DNA from: Candidatus Kapaibacterium sp.
GTDB lineage: Bacteria; Bacteroidota; Ignavibacteria; Kapaibacteriales; UBA2268
Assembly: GCA_026390695.1 (NCBI GenBank)
Contig: JAPLFL010000088.1
Span: forward strand, 1 to 64,000
DNA length: 64,000 bases
Reading direction: 5' to 3'
Position 1 is the first letter of the stretch. Every line of letters starts with the position of its first letter. The notes under the pieces were generated by a model. It was given only the letters and a program-made list of their open reading frames with translations, made no database searches and was not told where the DNA came from. The position numbers were made by a program, and so were the translations under genes. Below are positions 34,624-45,025 of the stretch, in pieces.

Positions 34624-36675
34624 CTATTTCTCTGAAATCAATTTCTTCAAAGTATCCTTATTAATCTGTACATTGTACTTGGTTCTAATACTATTAAGCC
34701 AATTTTCCGTTAGATTCTTCTGAACCATGTCCTGAAATTCAGTTGCAAAATCAGGAATTGCTTCTTCAAAAGTTTTTAATCTAACATCTTCAAATTTATT
34801 AATCTTAATTACAGAAAAACCTTTTTCAAAAGTCAATGGTTCTAAAATTAGATTATCTTTACCCTGTGCTTTTTCATGAATCAATTTTGCAAGTCGATTT
34901 GTTTTAGTGTTCATCAATCCCCATCTGCCTTTTTTCTCTTTAAATCCTCCACGTTGGGTGTTTTCGGCCGCATAGTTATCAAATTCTGTCAAGGATGATT
35001 TGACCTTGTGATAAGCCTCTTTAGCGGCAGAATCACTCAACATATATATTTCAGAGAAATCATAAGCAGGCTCGGTTTTGTATCTTCCGGGACGAGCATC
35101 AAAAAACTTCTTTGCGGCAACGGTATCAAATTTTAATTTGTCCCATACTTCGATTGCTTCTACCTTAAATAAAAGTATTCCATCGTGGAATTCCTTCATC
35201 TGGGCTGAAAATTCAGGGTATTCATTTTCAATATTTTTTGTAGCTAATTCAAATCCAATCGGCTCAACAATTTTATACATTGCATTTTTGAATCCAATTT
35301 CATTCAATGGAAAGCCCTTGAATTCATATTTATTATTCATTAATGCCATCAAATCGCGGACTGAATAAGTCTTTTTGTTAAATTTAAATAAATCTTTATT
35401 GCGAATATCATCAGTGACTTTTTCCTGCCATTTAATATCCATATTTCCTTTTGTTGTATCCAGTGAAGCAACAAGCTCATTGAGTGCAGCTTGATTAATC
35501 TCAAAACCATAGAGTTTCTTCAATGAATCAAGAAAATCTCGTTTATCATCTTCATAATAAAGTCTTTTATACATTTTTTTAATTTCATCGCGTTCCAGAG
35601 CAGGAATATACTGACGTGTCGAATCACGCTTTAAAATATGAACTCCAAATTCAGAAATCAATTTATCTGAAAATTCTCCATCTTTTAATTTAAAGAGTGC
35701 ATCTTCGATAACAGGAGAAATATTTCTGCTACCGGTTTCAAAACCTGTAGAACGGCTATAATAGCCACCAAATGAACCGCCACGCATAGCTGTTTGAGCA
35801 TCATCGGAAGTTTTTTCGGCTAATTTATAAAAATCCGCACCTTTTTTCAATAATTTTATTAATGAATCTGCTTTTTTCAGCACTGAAGCTGTATCTTTTT
35901 CCAAACCTTCAGTCAGCATAATTTGTCTTGCCATGATGAATACACGTGGTTCACGGCGGATTAGCTTAATGATAAAATAGCCAGAACGATTTCTTATCAA
36001 TTCGGGATAAATATCTCCAATATTTTTAACTGAATAAATTGCATCTTCAATTTGACGTTGCAATTTTCCCGAAGTAATAAATACTGGCAGAATGCCACCG
36101 TTTTTGGCAGATTCCTTATCGTCAGAATATTTAAGAGCAGCGTCAGCAAAGCTCATTCCTCCTTTTATTGAGCTTAAAGCTTCGTTTGCTTTTTGGAATG
36201 CTTCAACTGTGTCAACATCAGCTCCTTTTGTTTTATTCATAATAAAAACATAAGCAACCTGCAATTCAATATTTCTTTTAGATAAAATTCTGTCAATGCT
36301 TGGCTCAATCAATTTTTTATCATAATAAAAATTTTCAGCTAATATTCTACGATTCTGCTGCAAATCAGTTTGAACCGAAGAATCGCTTTCATAGCCACGT
36401 TTAAGCGCATCGACGACTTTTAAACGATAATTGATAAACAAATTTAAAAAATCAAGAAGACTATCGGAAGAAATATCTTTTATTTCGACATTCTTTCTGT
36501 TTAAATTCTTTTTATAGGCTTTCATTAAATCGCCGAAAGTTATCTGTTCATCAGCAACAGTTGCAATTACTGTTTTGTCTTTTTTATTATTATCCGCTGC
36601 TGAGGCAGATATAGAGAAACTTACAAATATTATAACAAAAGTTAAGTAATAGAGCAAACTATTGTGTTTTATCAT
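34624..36675 (-). CDS. Large periplasmic parvulin-type foldase
   Basis: The 683-residue protein has a signal peptide (to about residue 27) followed by a SurA-like N-terminal region (VIATVADEQITFGDLMKAYKK). Two parvulin domains follow (about 140-235, with KNGGILPVFITSG, and about 245-350, with RGGSFGGYYSR and EFGVHILKRD), then a long helical region and a third partial parvulin-like segment (about 525-650). Such elongated PPIases are common in Bacteroidota envelopes. It precedes the SurA-like gene in the same unit. Confidence 0.85.
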   Translation of the reverse strand: MIKHNSLLYYLTFVIIFVSFSISASAADNNKKDKTVIATVADEQITFGDLMKAYKKNLNRKNVEIKDISSDSLLDFLNLFINYRLKVVDALKRGYESDSSVQTDLQQNRRILAENFYYDKKLIEPSIDRILSKRNIELQVAYVFIMNKTKGADVDTVEAFQKANEALSSIKGGMSFADAALKYSDDKESAKNGGILPVFITSGKLQRQIEDAIYSVKNIGDIYPELIRNRSGYFIIKLIRREPRVFIMARQIMLTEGLEKDTASVLKKADSLIKLLKKGADFYKLAEKTSDDAQTAMRGGSFGGYYSRSTGFETGSRNISPVIEDALFKLKDGEFSDKLISEFGVHILKRDSTRQYIPALERDEIKKMYKRLYYEDDKRDFLDSLKKLYGFEINQAALNELVASLDTTKGNMDIKWQEKVTDDIRNKDLFKFNKKTYSVRDLMALMNNKYEFKGFPLNEIGFKNAMYKIVEPIGFELATKNIENEYPEFSAQMKEFHDGILLFKVEAIEVWDKLKFDTVAAKKFFDARPGRYKTEPAYDFSEIYMLSDSAAKEAYHKVKSSLTEFDNYAAENTQRGGFKEKKGRWGLMNTKTNRLAKLIHEKAQGKDNLILEPLTFEKGFSVIKINKFEDVRLKTFEEAIPDFATEFQDMVQKNLTENWLNSIRTKYNVQINKDTLKKLISEK

Positions 36676-36747
36676 AGCAAACCTGTTTATATAATTAAAA
36701 AATTATTTACAATCTTATAGGCAATTATTGACGAATTGATAATAATA

Positions 36748-38112
36748 TTATTTAGTCAATTTTTCAGCAATTTTATAAATATTACCTGCACCGAGAGTAA
36801 TCATTAAATCATTTTCCTGCAAAACAGCTTCTAATTCAAGAGTGATTTCATCCTGAGTCGCTTTATAAATAAAGTGCTTATGACCATATAATTTTGCCGC
36901 ATCAATGATTAATTGAGAACTTATTCCTTCAATAGGTTTTTCTCTTGATGGATAAATATCTGTAATATATACAATATCGGCATCAAAGAAAGATCGCGCA
37001 AAATCAAGATAAAAGTCTCTTGTCCGAGTAAATGTATGTGGCTGAAATACTGCAATTACTCTACCTTTGCTTGTTTTTCGAGCGGCGGCAAGAGTCGCGG
37101 CTATTTCTGTTGGATGGTGAGCATAATCGTCAACAATCATTGCTCCTTTATATTCTCCTCTAATTTCAAATCGACGATAAACACCGTTGAATTCCGAAAT
37201 CGCGGATTTAATAATATCAAAGTCAATACCCATTGATCTTGATACTGCAATAGCTCCCAGAGCGTTCTTTACATTATGTAATCCAGGAATTTTTAGATGC
37301 ACTGTTCCAAGATATTTTCCAAATTCAAAAACGCTGAATTCAGTTCCATTGTTTTTAAATTCAATATCGCCTCCAAAATAGTCGCACTGGGGGAACAATC
37401 CGAAACTAACTGTCTTTTTGTTAATATCGGGATAAATCTCGGCAGCGCCGGGATCATCAAGTCCTACAGCCACGAGTCCATAGAACGGAGTCCTATTGGC
37501 AAAAGTGGTGAAAGTCTGCTTTAGGTCAGTAAAATCTTTATAAATATCAAGATGTTCGCGTTCGATATTATTTACAATTGCAATAGTAGGATATAACTGT
37601 AGAAATGATCTGTCATATTCATCAGCTTCAACGACTGTCCAGTTGCCTTTTCCGAGTCTTGCGTTCGATCCGCCGAAATCTTTGAGCCTGCCACCTACAA
37701 TTACTGTTGGATCAATACCTGCTTTAAGCAGAATCAGTCCACATATTGAGGTAGTTGTTGTTTTACCGTGAGTGCCGGATATAGCTAAACAATAGTTAAG
37801 ACGTGAAACTTCGGCTAACATTTCTGCTCGGCGAATAACGGGTATATTATTCCGATGGGAAGCCACTGTTTCAGGATTTTCGAGTGGGTTGACCGCACTT
37901 GAATAGACAGTGACCTCAGCTCCAATAATATTAGACTCGTCATGTCCGATAAATATTTTAGCACCGAGGTTCTCAAGATAATCAGTATTATCGGAACGGG
38001 CAGAATCAGAGCCACTTACAACGAAACCCTGATTAATCAGAATTTCGGCTATTCCGCTCATGCCAATACCGCCGATTCCTACAAAGTGAACATTTTTTAT
38101 TGTTGAAAACAT
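36748..38112 (-). CDS. murC: UDP-N-acetylmuramate-L-alanine ligase
   Basis: MurC adds L-alanine to UDP-MurNAc, the first peptide step of peptidoglycan. The 454-residue product has the FVGIGGIGMSGIAE nucleotide-sugar motif, the ATP-binding GTHGKTT (113-119), EADEYDRSF, NIEREHLDIY and VDDYAHHPTEI. The start is one base after the HNH-like gene stop, and both are probably on one message. No other mur genes lie next to it here, which is a departure from the usual mur/fts cluster. Confidence 0.97.
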   Translation of the reverse strand: MFSTIKNVHFVGIGGIGMSGIAEILINQGFVVSGSDSARSDNTDYLENLGAKIFIGHDESNIIGAEVTVYSSAVNPLENPETVASHRNNIPVIRRAEMLAEVSRLNYCLAISGTHGKTTTTSICGLILLKAGIDPTVIVGGRLKDFGGSNARLGKGNWTVVEADEYDRSFLQLYPTIAIVNNIEREHLDIYKDFTDLKQTFTTFANRTPFYGLVAVGLDDPGAAEIYPDINKKTVSFGLFPQCDYFGGDIEFKNNGTEFSVFEFGKYLGTVHLKIPGLHNVKNALGAIAVSRSMGIDFDIIKSAISEFNGVYRRFEIRGEYKGAMIVDDYAHHPTEIAATLAAARKTSKGRVIAVFQPHTFTRTRDFYLDFARSFFDADIVYITDIYPSREKPIEGISSQLIIDAAKLYGHKHFIYKATQDEITLELEAVLQENDLMITLGAGNIYKIAEKLTK

Positions 38113-38113
38113 A

Positions 38114-39805
38114 TTAAAGTTCTTTATTCAATTCTGCAAGTTCAAACTGAATATCTTGTATTCTTGCTTTTGCATCATTTAAACTTGCTTCTTTATCAGA
38201 AATTCTTGCTTTTATTGAAATTATTTTATCGCTATCATTTGCAGAACTAAATTCAGTTTCAATCTCATCGATATCGTTTATCGTAACAAAGCCCGATAGT
38301 GTTTGTTGATCCCTTGTAATAGATTCTTCAATGCGAAGAATTTTATTATCAAGATTAATAAGTATTGAATTTAATTTCTTGAGTTTATCATCATTTTTTA
38401 TTTTCTTATATTCTTGTCTTTTAGCATCTAATGAGCCGAAAGCGTTACGAATAGAGTTAAAAAGATCGGTACGCTGATTCTTTTTAAGTTTCAGAATTTT
38501 TAATTCACTTTGAATAGTTATTAGATTATCACGAATTTGACCAAAATTTCCAAAATTATCAATCTGAGCCTTAATATCATCAATTTTAATTTTGGAACTA
38601 TTGTAATTTGTTTCGCATTCTGAATCATAAACTTCGCGCTCCGATGACTGACGTTCGTTAAGACTATCAAATGCAGATCTGATCTGATCAAATAAGTTGT
38701 CACGCTGTTCTTTTTTAAGTTTTAAATTTTTAATCTGATTTTGCAAATCTATCAATCGTTCACGAGCTTCTTTGAAAATGATTGAAGTGCTGCTGAATTC
38801 AATTCCTTCTAACATTATTTTCGAGATAGAAGCAAAATTTTCTTCACATTCCTTCTCATAAACAATTCGTTCTTCGCTCTGACGCGTATTCAAATTATCG
38901 AAAGAACCACGTATTCTTTCATAAAGACTGTCTCTTTGTTCTTTCTTGAGTTTTTTTCCACGAATTTCATTTTGCACTTCGATTAATTTTTCTCTTGCAG
39001 ATTTGAATTCAGTTGCTTTATCAGCGAAGTTTGCGGCTTCTTCAACTATGGACTTTAATGAATAATAATTATCACTGCATTCCATTTCATATTTTTCCCA
39101 TTCCTCAGCTTGACGGCTGTTAAGTTTTTCAAAAGCCGACTGAAGAATAGAGTTTAATTCAATTCTGTTTTCGTTTTTAATTTTATATTCAGAAAAAAGA
39201 GTCTGTGCTTTAATAAGTGCTTCACGTGCACCTTTTAGATCAGTTGCTGTTTCGGAGGCTTGGGTAGCTTCTGTAATTTGATTTTTTAATTTATTATAAT
39301 TTTCAAGAAATTCCAAGTCTGTTTTTTCTTGACTCTGCTGAATTTGTTGCCGGATTTCATCATTAACTTTAGAAATAGCATTATGTAATTCATCGTGATG
39401 TTCTCGTTCAAGATTAACAGACCGAAAAATTTGATGTAATTCTTTCATTTTCGATTTTGATTCTCTTAAATCGGTTAAACTGTTAATTTGTTCGATGGAA
39501 GAGAAAACATCGTTTTTAACATCATTGTAAAGGTCATTGTATTTATAATTTGAAAAATTTGCGAATGGGAAGGAATATTTTCTAACCTCAGTAATCAGCT
39601 TTTTAGAAGTATGTTCGCCATGGCACATGTTGCAAAGCATGAGCATCTCCTGAGTTGGAATTTCATTTGGATCATTTCCGGTAAGAAATGGTAAATATGC
39701 GTTTTGAATATTTTCGCTTTGTACCTCAATTTTTTTTCCGCAACTACCACACATTCCTTTTTGACGTTGCCACACAAGTTCTTTCAAATTTTCTGTTAAT
39801 TCCAT
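38114..39805 (-). CDS. HNH-like zinc-finger protein with repeated helical (DUF349-like) modules
   Basis: The 563-residue product begins with a treble-clef-like zinc site: C19-x2-C22 (CGSC) and C58-x2-C61-H62 (CNMCH). The spacing resembles HNH endonucleases, but the catalytic histidine is not visible between the two cysteine pairs. From about residue 95 on the protein is helical, with four or five modules of about 85 residues. Each has F.(S/E)AREKLI..Q..., LKKEQRD.L...IR..FD.LN.RQ.EE followed by a Cys-containing helix, similar in look to DUF349 repeats. The last 90 residues are coiled coil. There is no signal peptide, so it is cytosolic. The function is unknown. It ends one base before murC. 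Confidence 0.7.
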   Translation of the reverse strand: MELTENLKELVWQRQKGMCGSCGKKIEVQSENIQNAYLPFLTGNDPNEIPTQEMLMLCNMCHGEHTSKKLITEVRKYSFPFANFSNYKYNDLYNDVKNDVFSSIEQINSLTDLRESKSKMKELHQIFRSVNLEREHHDELHNAISKVNDEIRQQIQQSQEKTDLEFLENYNKLKNQITEATQASETATDLKGAREALIKAQTLFSEYKIKNENRIELNSILQSAFEKLNSRQAEEWEKYEMECSDNYYSLKSIVEEAANFADKATEFKSAREKLIEVQNEIRGKKLKKEQRDSLYERIRGSFDNLNTRQSEERIVYEKECEENFASISKIMLEGIEFSSTSIIFKEARERLIDLQNQIKNLKLKKEQRDNLFDQIRSAFDSLNERQSSEREVYDSECETNYNSSKIKIDDIKAQIDNFGNFGQIRDNLITIQSELKILKLKKNQRTDLFNSIRNAFGSLDAKRQEYKKIKNDDKLKKLNSILINLDNKILRIEESITRDQQTLSGFVTINDIDEIETEFSSANDSDKIISIKARISDKEASLNDAKARIQDIQFELAELNKEL

Positions 39806-39902
39806 TGTAACCCCTACAAATATTATATTATTAATTGTAATTTATCATTAATTATTAAAAGTCAGTTTAAATTATAAAAACATTCAATTTAAGACTTTTT
39901 TT

Positions 39903-42668
39903 TTATTTAATTATCATTTTTTTCGTTATATTATTTGAATTAGCCGATAAAGTATAAAAATAAACACCTGAAGACAAGCCCTTTCTATCAAACTGGATTG
40001 TATTCCTTCCTTTATCAAATATTTTTCCCTCAAATAATTTAGCAACACATTTTCCCAATGGGTCGCTTATTATTAAAGAACATGCAAGATTTGATGGTAA
40101 ATTAAATGAAATATTGCTTGTATTTTCAACAGGATTGGGGCTGTTCTGCTCCAATTGTAAAAAATCTAAACTAAAGGATTCATCAACTTCAGATATCGTC
40201 TTTTTTAAATTTGCTACAAATACCCCCGATCCCTGCGTTGCAACAGCAATCATGCCATCAGCCTCACGGTATGAAATTTGATCAATAATTACATCACCGA
40301 TAATATTCTGTGCTTCACGTATCCATTTGGTATTTGTGCCTTCCAATTGATTGGTAGAATATAAACCTGTACTGGTAGCCACGAGATAATGATTATTTCC
40401 GGCAAACCGAACACTTTTGATATATCTTACAGAAGGACCAGATCCACTACCATCTGGAAATTCCTCAAGATTGCCACTAACCGGAATCCAGCTACCACCG
40501 CCATTTGACGAAAAAAATATACTTTGAACATTGTAATTAGAAAAAGTAACTAAAAGACTATCCGGATTATTGGCTATGACATCTATGGAACTTAAAAAAG
40601 CATTCTTAGGAAAATCTGTTCCAGTAATTGAAAATCCAGAAGCAGTCAAATCTTTTGGATTATCATATCTGAAGAGATTTCCCATGTTCGTACCATAAAA
40701 TAATCTGCCTCCACTTCGACTTTGAAGAGTTATAGCTGATATTTGTTCACCAGTTCCGATTTTTAAATTTGATAATATTTCTTTTTGGAATATATTGCTT
40801 TTATTGGCAGCCAGAGCCTCACGAATTTTGAAAACACGATAAATTTTATTTAGAGAAGGAGAGTAAATAGAGCAATCGGCTAAAGTGTCATAAGTAAAAT
40901 TATTATAGAACGAAAACTCAGTCGGATCATTTGGACCAAAATAAACACCTGAGTTTTGATCTGTAATTGAACCAAGTACAGTTGCACCATTATAGACTGT
41001 TACAATGATCACATCATCGTTTAAAAAGCCACATGTCATTCCATCTCCACCATACTGGATTTCCCATGGTACTTTTTCATCATTAGTTTTTGTCAAAAAA
41101 GAGCCATTATCCTGCAAACCTCCGATCAGCATTGATTTCGCAGGATTGGGATTCATTTCCACCCAGTAATATTGAGAAGCTAAGAGACCATTATTTGCAC
41201 TGAGCCAGTTTTGAGTTGCGTCTATTCCTGTTTTATATTGAATTCCTCCATCATTTGCTAAGTAAATTTTATTAATATTAGATGGAAGAAAGAGCATATC
41301 ATGTTGGTCGGGGTGCAGTTGATTATCAACAAAATTATACGGATAACCTCCGACAGCAACGGTTTTTAAAGAATCGGTAAAAGCATTTGTAGAATATATC
41401 AAATTTGCACTGCCAAGATAAACAGTTTTCGGATTATCAGGTTTAACTTTTACAAACATAGCATAGCCGCCAAGAGTACTAATACCCCAATTACCAAGCT
41501 GACCTTTTCCTTTACCCGGCAATCCTGAACTGTTATCTTTCCATGTTCCGGAACCTGAATTATCAAAAGTGCCAACAAAAAATTTATGAGTAGAAGCAGT
41601 AAATGATAAATTATCATTTGAATAATTATCCGGTGATTCGGTAAAAAGATAAATAACAGTCGGATCACTTGGAGCAGAAGCCATTTTCAGAGTTCTTTCT
41701 TTGGTGCCGAAAGTATTTGGTGTAATATCCTTCCAGTTCAAACCATCGGTGGAACTCCATACACCTGCATCAGAAGGCATGCTCTTATCAGTGCTGTAGC
41801 TGCCAAGTGTTGCATAAAATACACCGTTTGCTGCTTGAATAATATACGAGCCAAACGACTTATTCTGTAAATCACCAAGAACTTTAATCCAGTTTTTACC
41901 ACCGTCACTGCTGCGCATAATTGCTCCGTAACATGCAGCATAAACTACATCATAAGAAGAAAATTTATCAGTAATAATATTCCAAACACCTTGAAAAACA
42001 TTAGTCAGTGCAGCTTTTTGTCCGACCTTAGATGACGAAAGCTGATTCCAACTCGCACCGTTATCTGTAGATTTGAATATTCCGTTTCCTAAACCCAGAG
42101 TACGAGCAATTATTCCTACTCGTCTATCAGTTGTGCAGTGTAGTTCACCGGTTCCGTAATACCATACATTGTGCATTCCAATTCTTGTATCCTGAACTAA
42201 ACAAGTTGCACTCTGCTCTCCTGAAAGTGAGGAAGTTCTTGTCCAGCTTTGGCCGCCGTTAAATGATGTCCAAACACCTCCTGATGCAGACCCAGCAATA
42301 ATATGCTGCTCATTATCAACATCAAGAACAATTGACAAAAAACGTCCACCAACATTAACCGGGCCACGGGAGCGCCAATTAATGGTTTCAAGGTCTTGAA
42401 GATTATTTGAAGTTTTTTGTTTTCCAAATTGGTAGGGCTTGCTTGGAATTGATGAAGAAAAAACCATTTCTTTTTGATGAATAGCCTCAGGGATCTGCTC
42501 TGTGATTGGGTCACGAGTTTTCTGAAATTCATAATCAGCAGAAAAAATTGCTTTATCCGAAGGAGAATATCTGTTTTTGTTAGCAGAAAAATCAACTTCC
42601 CTCGGTAAAGCTGCATCTAATCTAATGACACAAATAAGTGCCAAAAATAGCGATAGATAATTTCTCAT
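39903..42668 (-). CDS. Secreted Asp-box (sortilin/sialidase-like) propeller protein with T9SS sorting domain
   Basis: The 921-residue protein has a signal peptide (to about residue 20) and a beta-propeller region (about 95-830) with several Asp-box motifs of the S.D.G..W type: SFNGGQSW, STDNGASW, SSDGGKNW, SSTDGLNW and SSNGGGSW. The C-terminal about 80 residues form a T9SS type A sorting domain (FLQLEQNSPNPVENTS to the end KKMIIK). The sialidase catalytic residues are not obvious, so I prefer a sortilin-like surface role over an enzyme call. Its start overlaps the YfhO-family gene by four bases. Confidence 0.82.
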   Translation of the reverse strand: MRNYLSLFLALICVIRLDAALPREVDFSANKNRYSPSDKAIFSADYEFQKTRDPITEQIPEAIHQKEMVFSSSIPSKPYQFGKQKTSNNLQDLETINWRSRGPVNVGGRFLSIVLDVDNEQHIIAGSASGGVWTSFNGGQSWTRTSSLSGEQSATCLVQDTRIGMHNVWYYGTGELHCTTDRRVGIIARTLGLGNGIFKSTDNGASWNQLSSSKVGQKAALTNVFQGVWNIITDKFSSYDVVYAACYGAIMRSSDGGKNWIKVLGDLQNKSFGSYIIQAANGVFYATLGSYSTDKSMPSDAGVWSSTDGLNWKDITPNTFGTKERTLKMASAPSDPTVIYLFTESPDNYSNDNLSFTASTHKFFVGTFDNSGSGTWKDNSSGLPGKGKGQLGNWGISTLGGYAMFVKVKPDNPKTVYLGSANLIYSTNAFTDSLKTVAVGGYPYNFVDNQLHPDQHDMLFLPSNINKIYLANDGGIQYKTGIDATQNWLSANNGLLASQYYWVEMNPNPAKSMLIGGLQDNGSFLTKTNDEKVPWEIQYGGDGMTCGFLNDDVIIVTVYNGATVLGSITDQNSGVYFGPNDPTEFSFYNNFTYDTLADCSIYSPSLNKIYRVFKIREALAANKSNIFQKEILSNLKIGTGEQISAITLQSRSGGRLFYGTNMGNLFRYDNPKDLTASGFSITGTDFPKNAFLSSIDVIANNPDSLLVTFSNYNVQSIFFSSNGGGSWIPVSGNLEEFPDGSGSGPSVRYIKSVRFAGNNHYLVATSTGLYSTNQLEGTNTKWIREAQNIIGDVIIDQISYREADGMIAVATQGSGVFVANLKKTISEVDESFSLDFLQLEQNSPNPVENTSNISFNLPSNLACSLIISDPLGKCVAKLFEGKIFDKGRNTIQFDRKGLSSGVYFYTLSANSNNITKKMIIK

Positions 42669-44998
42669 TTTTTGCCTCTTTTAGAAAATAACAATGCTAA
42701 AGACAGGATTAATGTTATAACCGTAATCCATGCTCCTAAAGAAAAAGTTGCCGATTCATATTTCATTTCGATTATATGTTTACCTTGCGGTACTTCTATG
42801 GCTCTTAAAGAATAATTAGCCGAAAAAATATTCGTAGGCTGATCATCAATATAGGCTTTCCAAGCAGGATAATAAACTTCACTTACTACCATAATTCCGG
42901 CAGACTTGCTTTCCACAGCAATTTTCATGCTATTGCTGTTATATTCCTGAAATTCAACTTTCTCATCACCATACTTTATTGAACTATCCTGATAATAGCT
43001 TTTAGTCTGTTCTTCCAAAATCACTTCGTATCTGAAATCAATTTTTCCGATTTTAAGAAATTCTTTTATAGATTTTGGATCCACAACCCTTGCTTTATGA
43101 ACCATCCATGCCCTTGGAAATGTGAATGTTCTTTCTCTGAAAGCTGGCTGTCTGCGCAGAGAATCAACGGTTAATTCATATTTCACATTGAATAATGCAT
43201 TTGAAATTGAAGATGATTCAACCGGCAAAGAAGCTCTCTGCAAAATTAGCGGGTTATAGCCTTCAATAAGCATTATGCGATCAATCAATCCTTGATTTCG
43301 AGCCATGGATATATAATTTGGCTTATACATTCTCATATTAACTCTGAAAATATCATTTGGTGGATTAACTCTGAATTTTTGAATTTCGTCTGCTGAAAGT
43401 GTATATTTTTCTTTTGGATTTTGTTTTGAACTGTTGAAATCGCATCCAGCAATGTAGAGATCGGTAAAAATTATACAAATGAGAATAGCTCCGCCGATTG
43501 TACTGTTTAAAATTCTAAGATTTATCAGAAATAATATTCCGACAATAAATAATAATAGTAAAAATGTAGTTGAGCCAAGTCCTTTAACAATTGATGCGAA
43601 ATTTGGAGGAGTATTAAATAAAGAAGAGAGGCTGCCAGTCATTATTAATATACTAATTAAACCGATAATTCCACTAATTAAGGCTAAAATTAATAGAAAA
43701 GTTTTGTTTTTGGTCTTCACTCTGATTAAATCGAATCCAAAACCTGATAAAACTGAGAATCCAAAAACAAAATACAACATCATCCTTGCTGGATTTCTGA
43801 AATTACCGAACAGCGGCAGTTTATGAAATATTTCATATATAAATCCATTAGATCCCAAAGCAAAGAAAAATCCGATAATACTCATTGTCAATAAAAATCC
43901 GATTAGCCGAGTTTTTACTAAAAAGAATAAAGCAATAAATCCGAGAATCAGTGCAGCCAGACCAATATAATAAGCCGTCTCCCAATAATAAAAATATGGA
44001 GCAATACTATGGGTAACGTTGGATTTCAAATAAAATGGGACTTTAAAACTCTCAGAACCCTCTGTGGCTCCGAAAAGTTTTGGGGTTATCGACGAAAAAA
44101 TCTGTTCAAACTCTAATGAACCTTCGGATGCTTTTTCAAATGACATCTCGCTACGTTGCGAGAATCCTGCTAATTCCTGCGATGGCAGATACTGAATGCA
44201 AAAAATACCAACAGCAATCACTATGGGAATTATTCCGCTGATTATTCCGAATCCAATATTCTTGCCCTTATATTCACCTGCTTTGACAGCTGAGATAAGT
44301 TGCCAAATAAAAAATATTCCCAAGAAAAATGCTTCGTAAAGCGTAATCTGTGGATGACCACTAAGCATACTCATTCCGAAGATCAATCCTGCAAGCGCGG
44401 AATCTCTGAAATTTAGTTTTATCATAGCTCTTCGATAAAACAAGAAAACTAATGGAAACCAAGCTAAATGCTCAACTATCATAGGGTGGATCACATGGCA
44501 TACAAAAACAAGTGAAAAACTATATGAAACTGCTCCGATAACAGATCCGACTTTACTGATTTCAAGACTCCTCATCAAACTATACATTGAGAGCTGAGAA
44601 ATAAAAAAATGAAAAATTAGAAGCAGTTCTAAAGCCACAAAAGGAATTTTTCCTTCAGAATTTACAAAAAAAGTTAAAATTCTATTTGGCAGATAGAAGA
44701 AGCCGGATTGCAAGTCAGCTAAAAATGGCATTCCACCGAATGAGTAAGGATTCCAAAATGGAATATATCCCTTAGCTGATTCCGCTGCAGCAAAGTTCTG
44801 CGTTGGATATACATATTCTACAAAATCTTCCCAAAAGAAGTGATTACCTAAAATATTAGCTTTGAAGAAAAGTAATGTAGTTAGTATAAAAACAAGAACT
44901 ATAGCCCATAACGGAATATTATACATTTTTTCTTCAGCAAAATTCGCTTTTTTGCTAATATTTTTTGATGGAGTTTTACTTGTATTTGTATTTTTCAT
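42665..44998 (-). CDS. YfhO-family polytopic membrane protein
   Basis: The 777-residue product has about 12-14 hydrophobic segments separated by loops, with YfhO-family features: FWEDFVEYVYPTQNF and IPFWNPYSFGGMPFLADLQSGFFYLPN in the first loop, and a C-terminal extracytoplasmic beta-domain (about 640-750) before a last helix. Related proteins in Firmicutes add sugars to lipoteichoic acid, and the GT-C-like first loop fits a lipid-linked glycosyltransferase; the substrate here is unknown. The start is preceded by a 27-base gap from a methyltransferase gene, and the stop overlaps the Asp-box protein start. Confidence 0.85.
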   Translation of the reverse strand: MKNTNTSKTPSKNISKKANFAEEKMYNIPLWAIVLVFILTTLLFFKANILGNHFFWEDFVEYVYPTQNFAAAESAKGYIPFWNPYSFGGMPFLADLQSGFFYLPNRILTFFVNSEGKIPFVALELLLIFHFFISQLSMYSLMRSLEISKVGSVIGAVSYSFSLVFVCHVIHPMIVEHLAWFPLVFLFYRRAMIKLNFRDSALAGLIFGMSMLSGHPQITLYEAFFLGIFFIWQLISAVKAGEYKGKNIGFGIISGIIPIVIAVGIFCIQYLPSQELAGFSQRSEMSFEKASEGSLEFEQIFSSITPKLFGATEGSESFKVPFYLKSNVTHSIAPYFYYWETAYYIGLAALILGFIALFFLVKTRLIGFLLTMSIIGFFFALGSNGFIYEIFHKLPLFGNFRNPARMMLYFVFGFSVLSGFGFDLIRVKTKNKTFLLILALISGIIGLISILIMTGSLSSLFNTPPNFASIVKGLGSTTFLLLLFIVGILFLINLRILNSTIGGAILICIIFTDLYIAGCDFNSSKQNPKEKYTLSADEIQKFRVNPPNDIFRVNMRMYKPNYISMARNQGLIDRIMLIEGYNPLILQRASLPVESSSISNALFNVKYELTVDSLRRQPAFRERTFTFPRAWMVHKARVVDPKSIKEFLKIGKIDFRYEVILEEQTKSYYQDSSIKYGDEKVEFQEYNSNSMKIAVESKSAGIMVVSEVYYPAWKAYIDDQPTNIFSANYSLRAIEVPQGKHIIEMKYESATFSLGAWITVITLILSLALLFSKRGKK

Positions 44999-45025
44999 AT
45001 TTTTTTGTTTATCTATAAATAATAT

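Noticed and set aside
38114-39805. HNH restriction endonuclease or defence gene
   Set aside because: The catalytic histidine is not visible and the gene abuts murC; no methyltransferase partner with a DNA recognition motif is near.
39903-42668. Sialidase
   Set aside because: Asp-box motifs are present, but the arginine triad and Tyr/Glu nucleophile pair could not be located; only a propeller call is supported.
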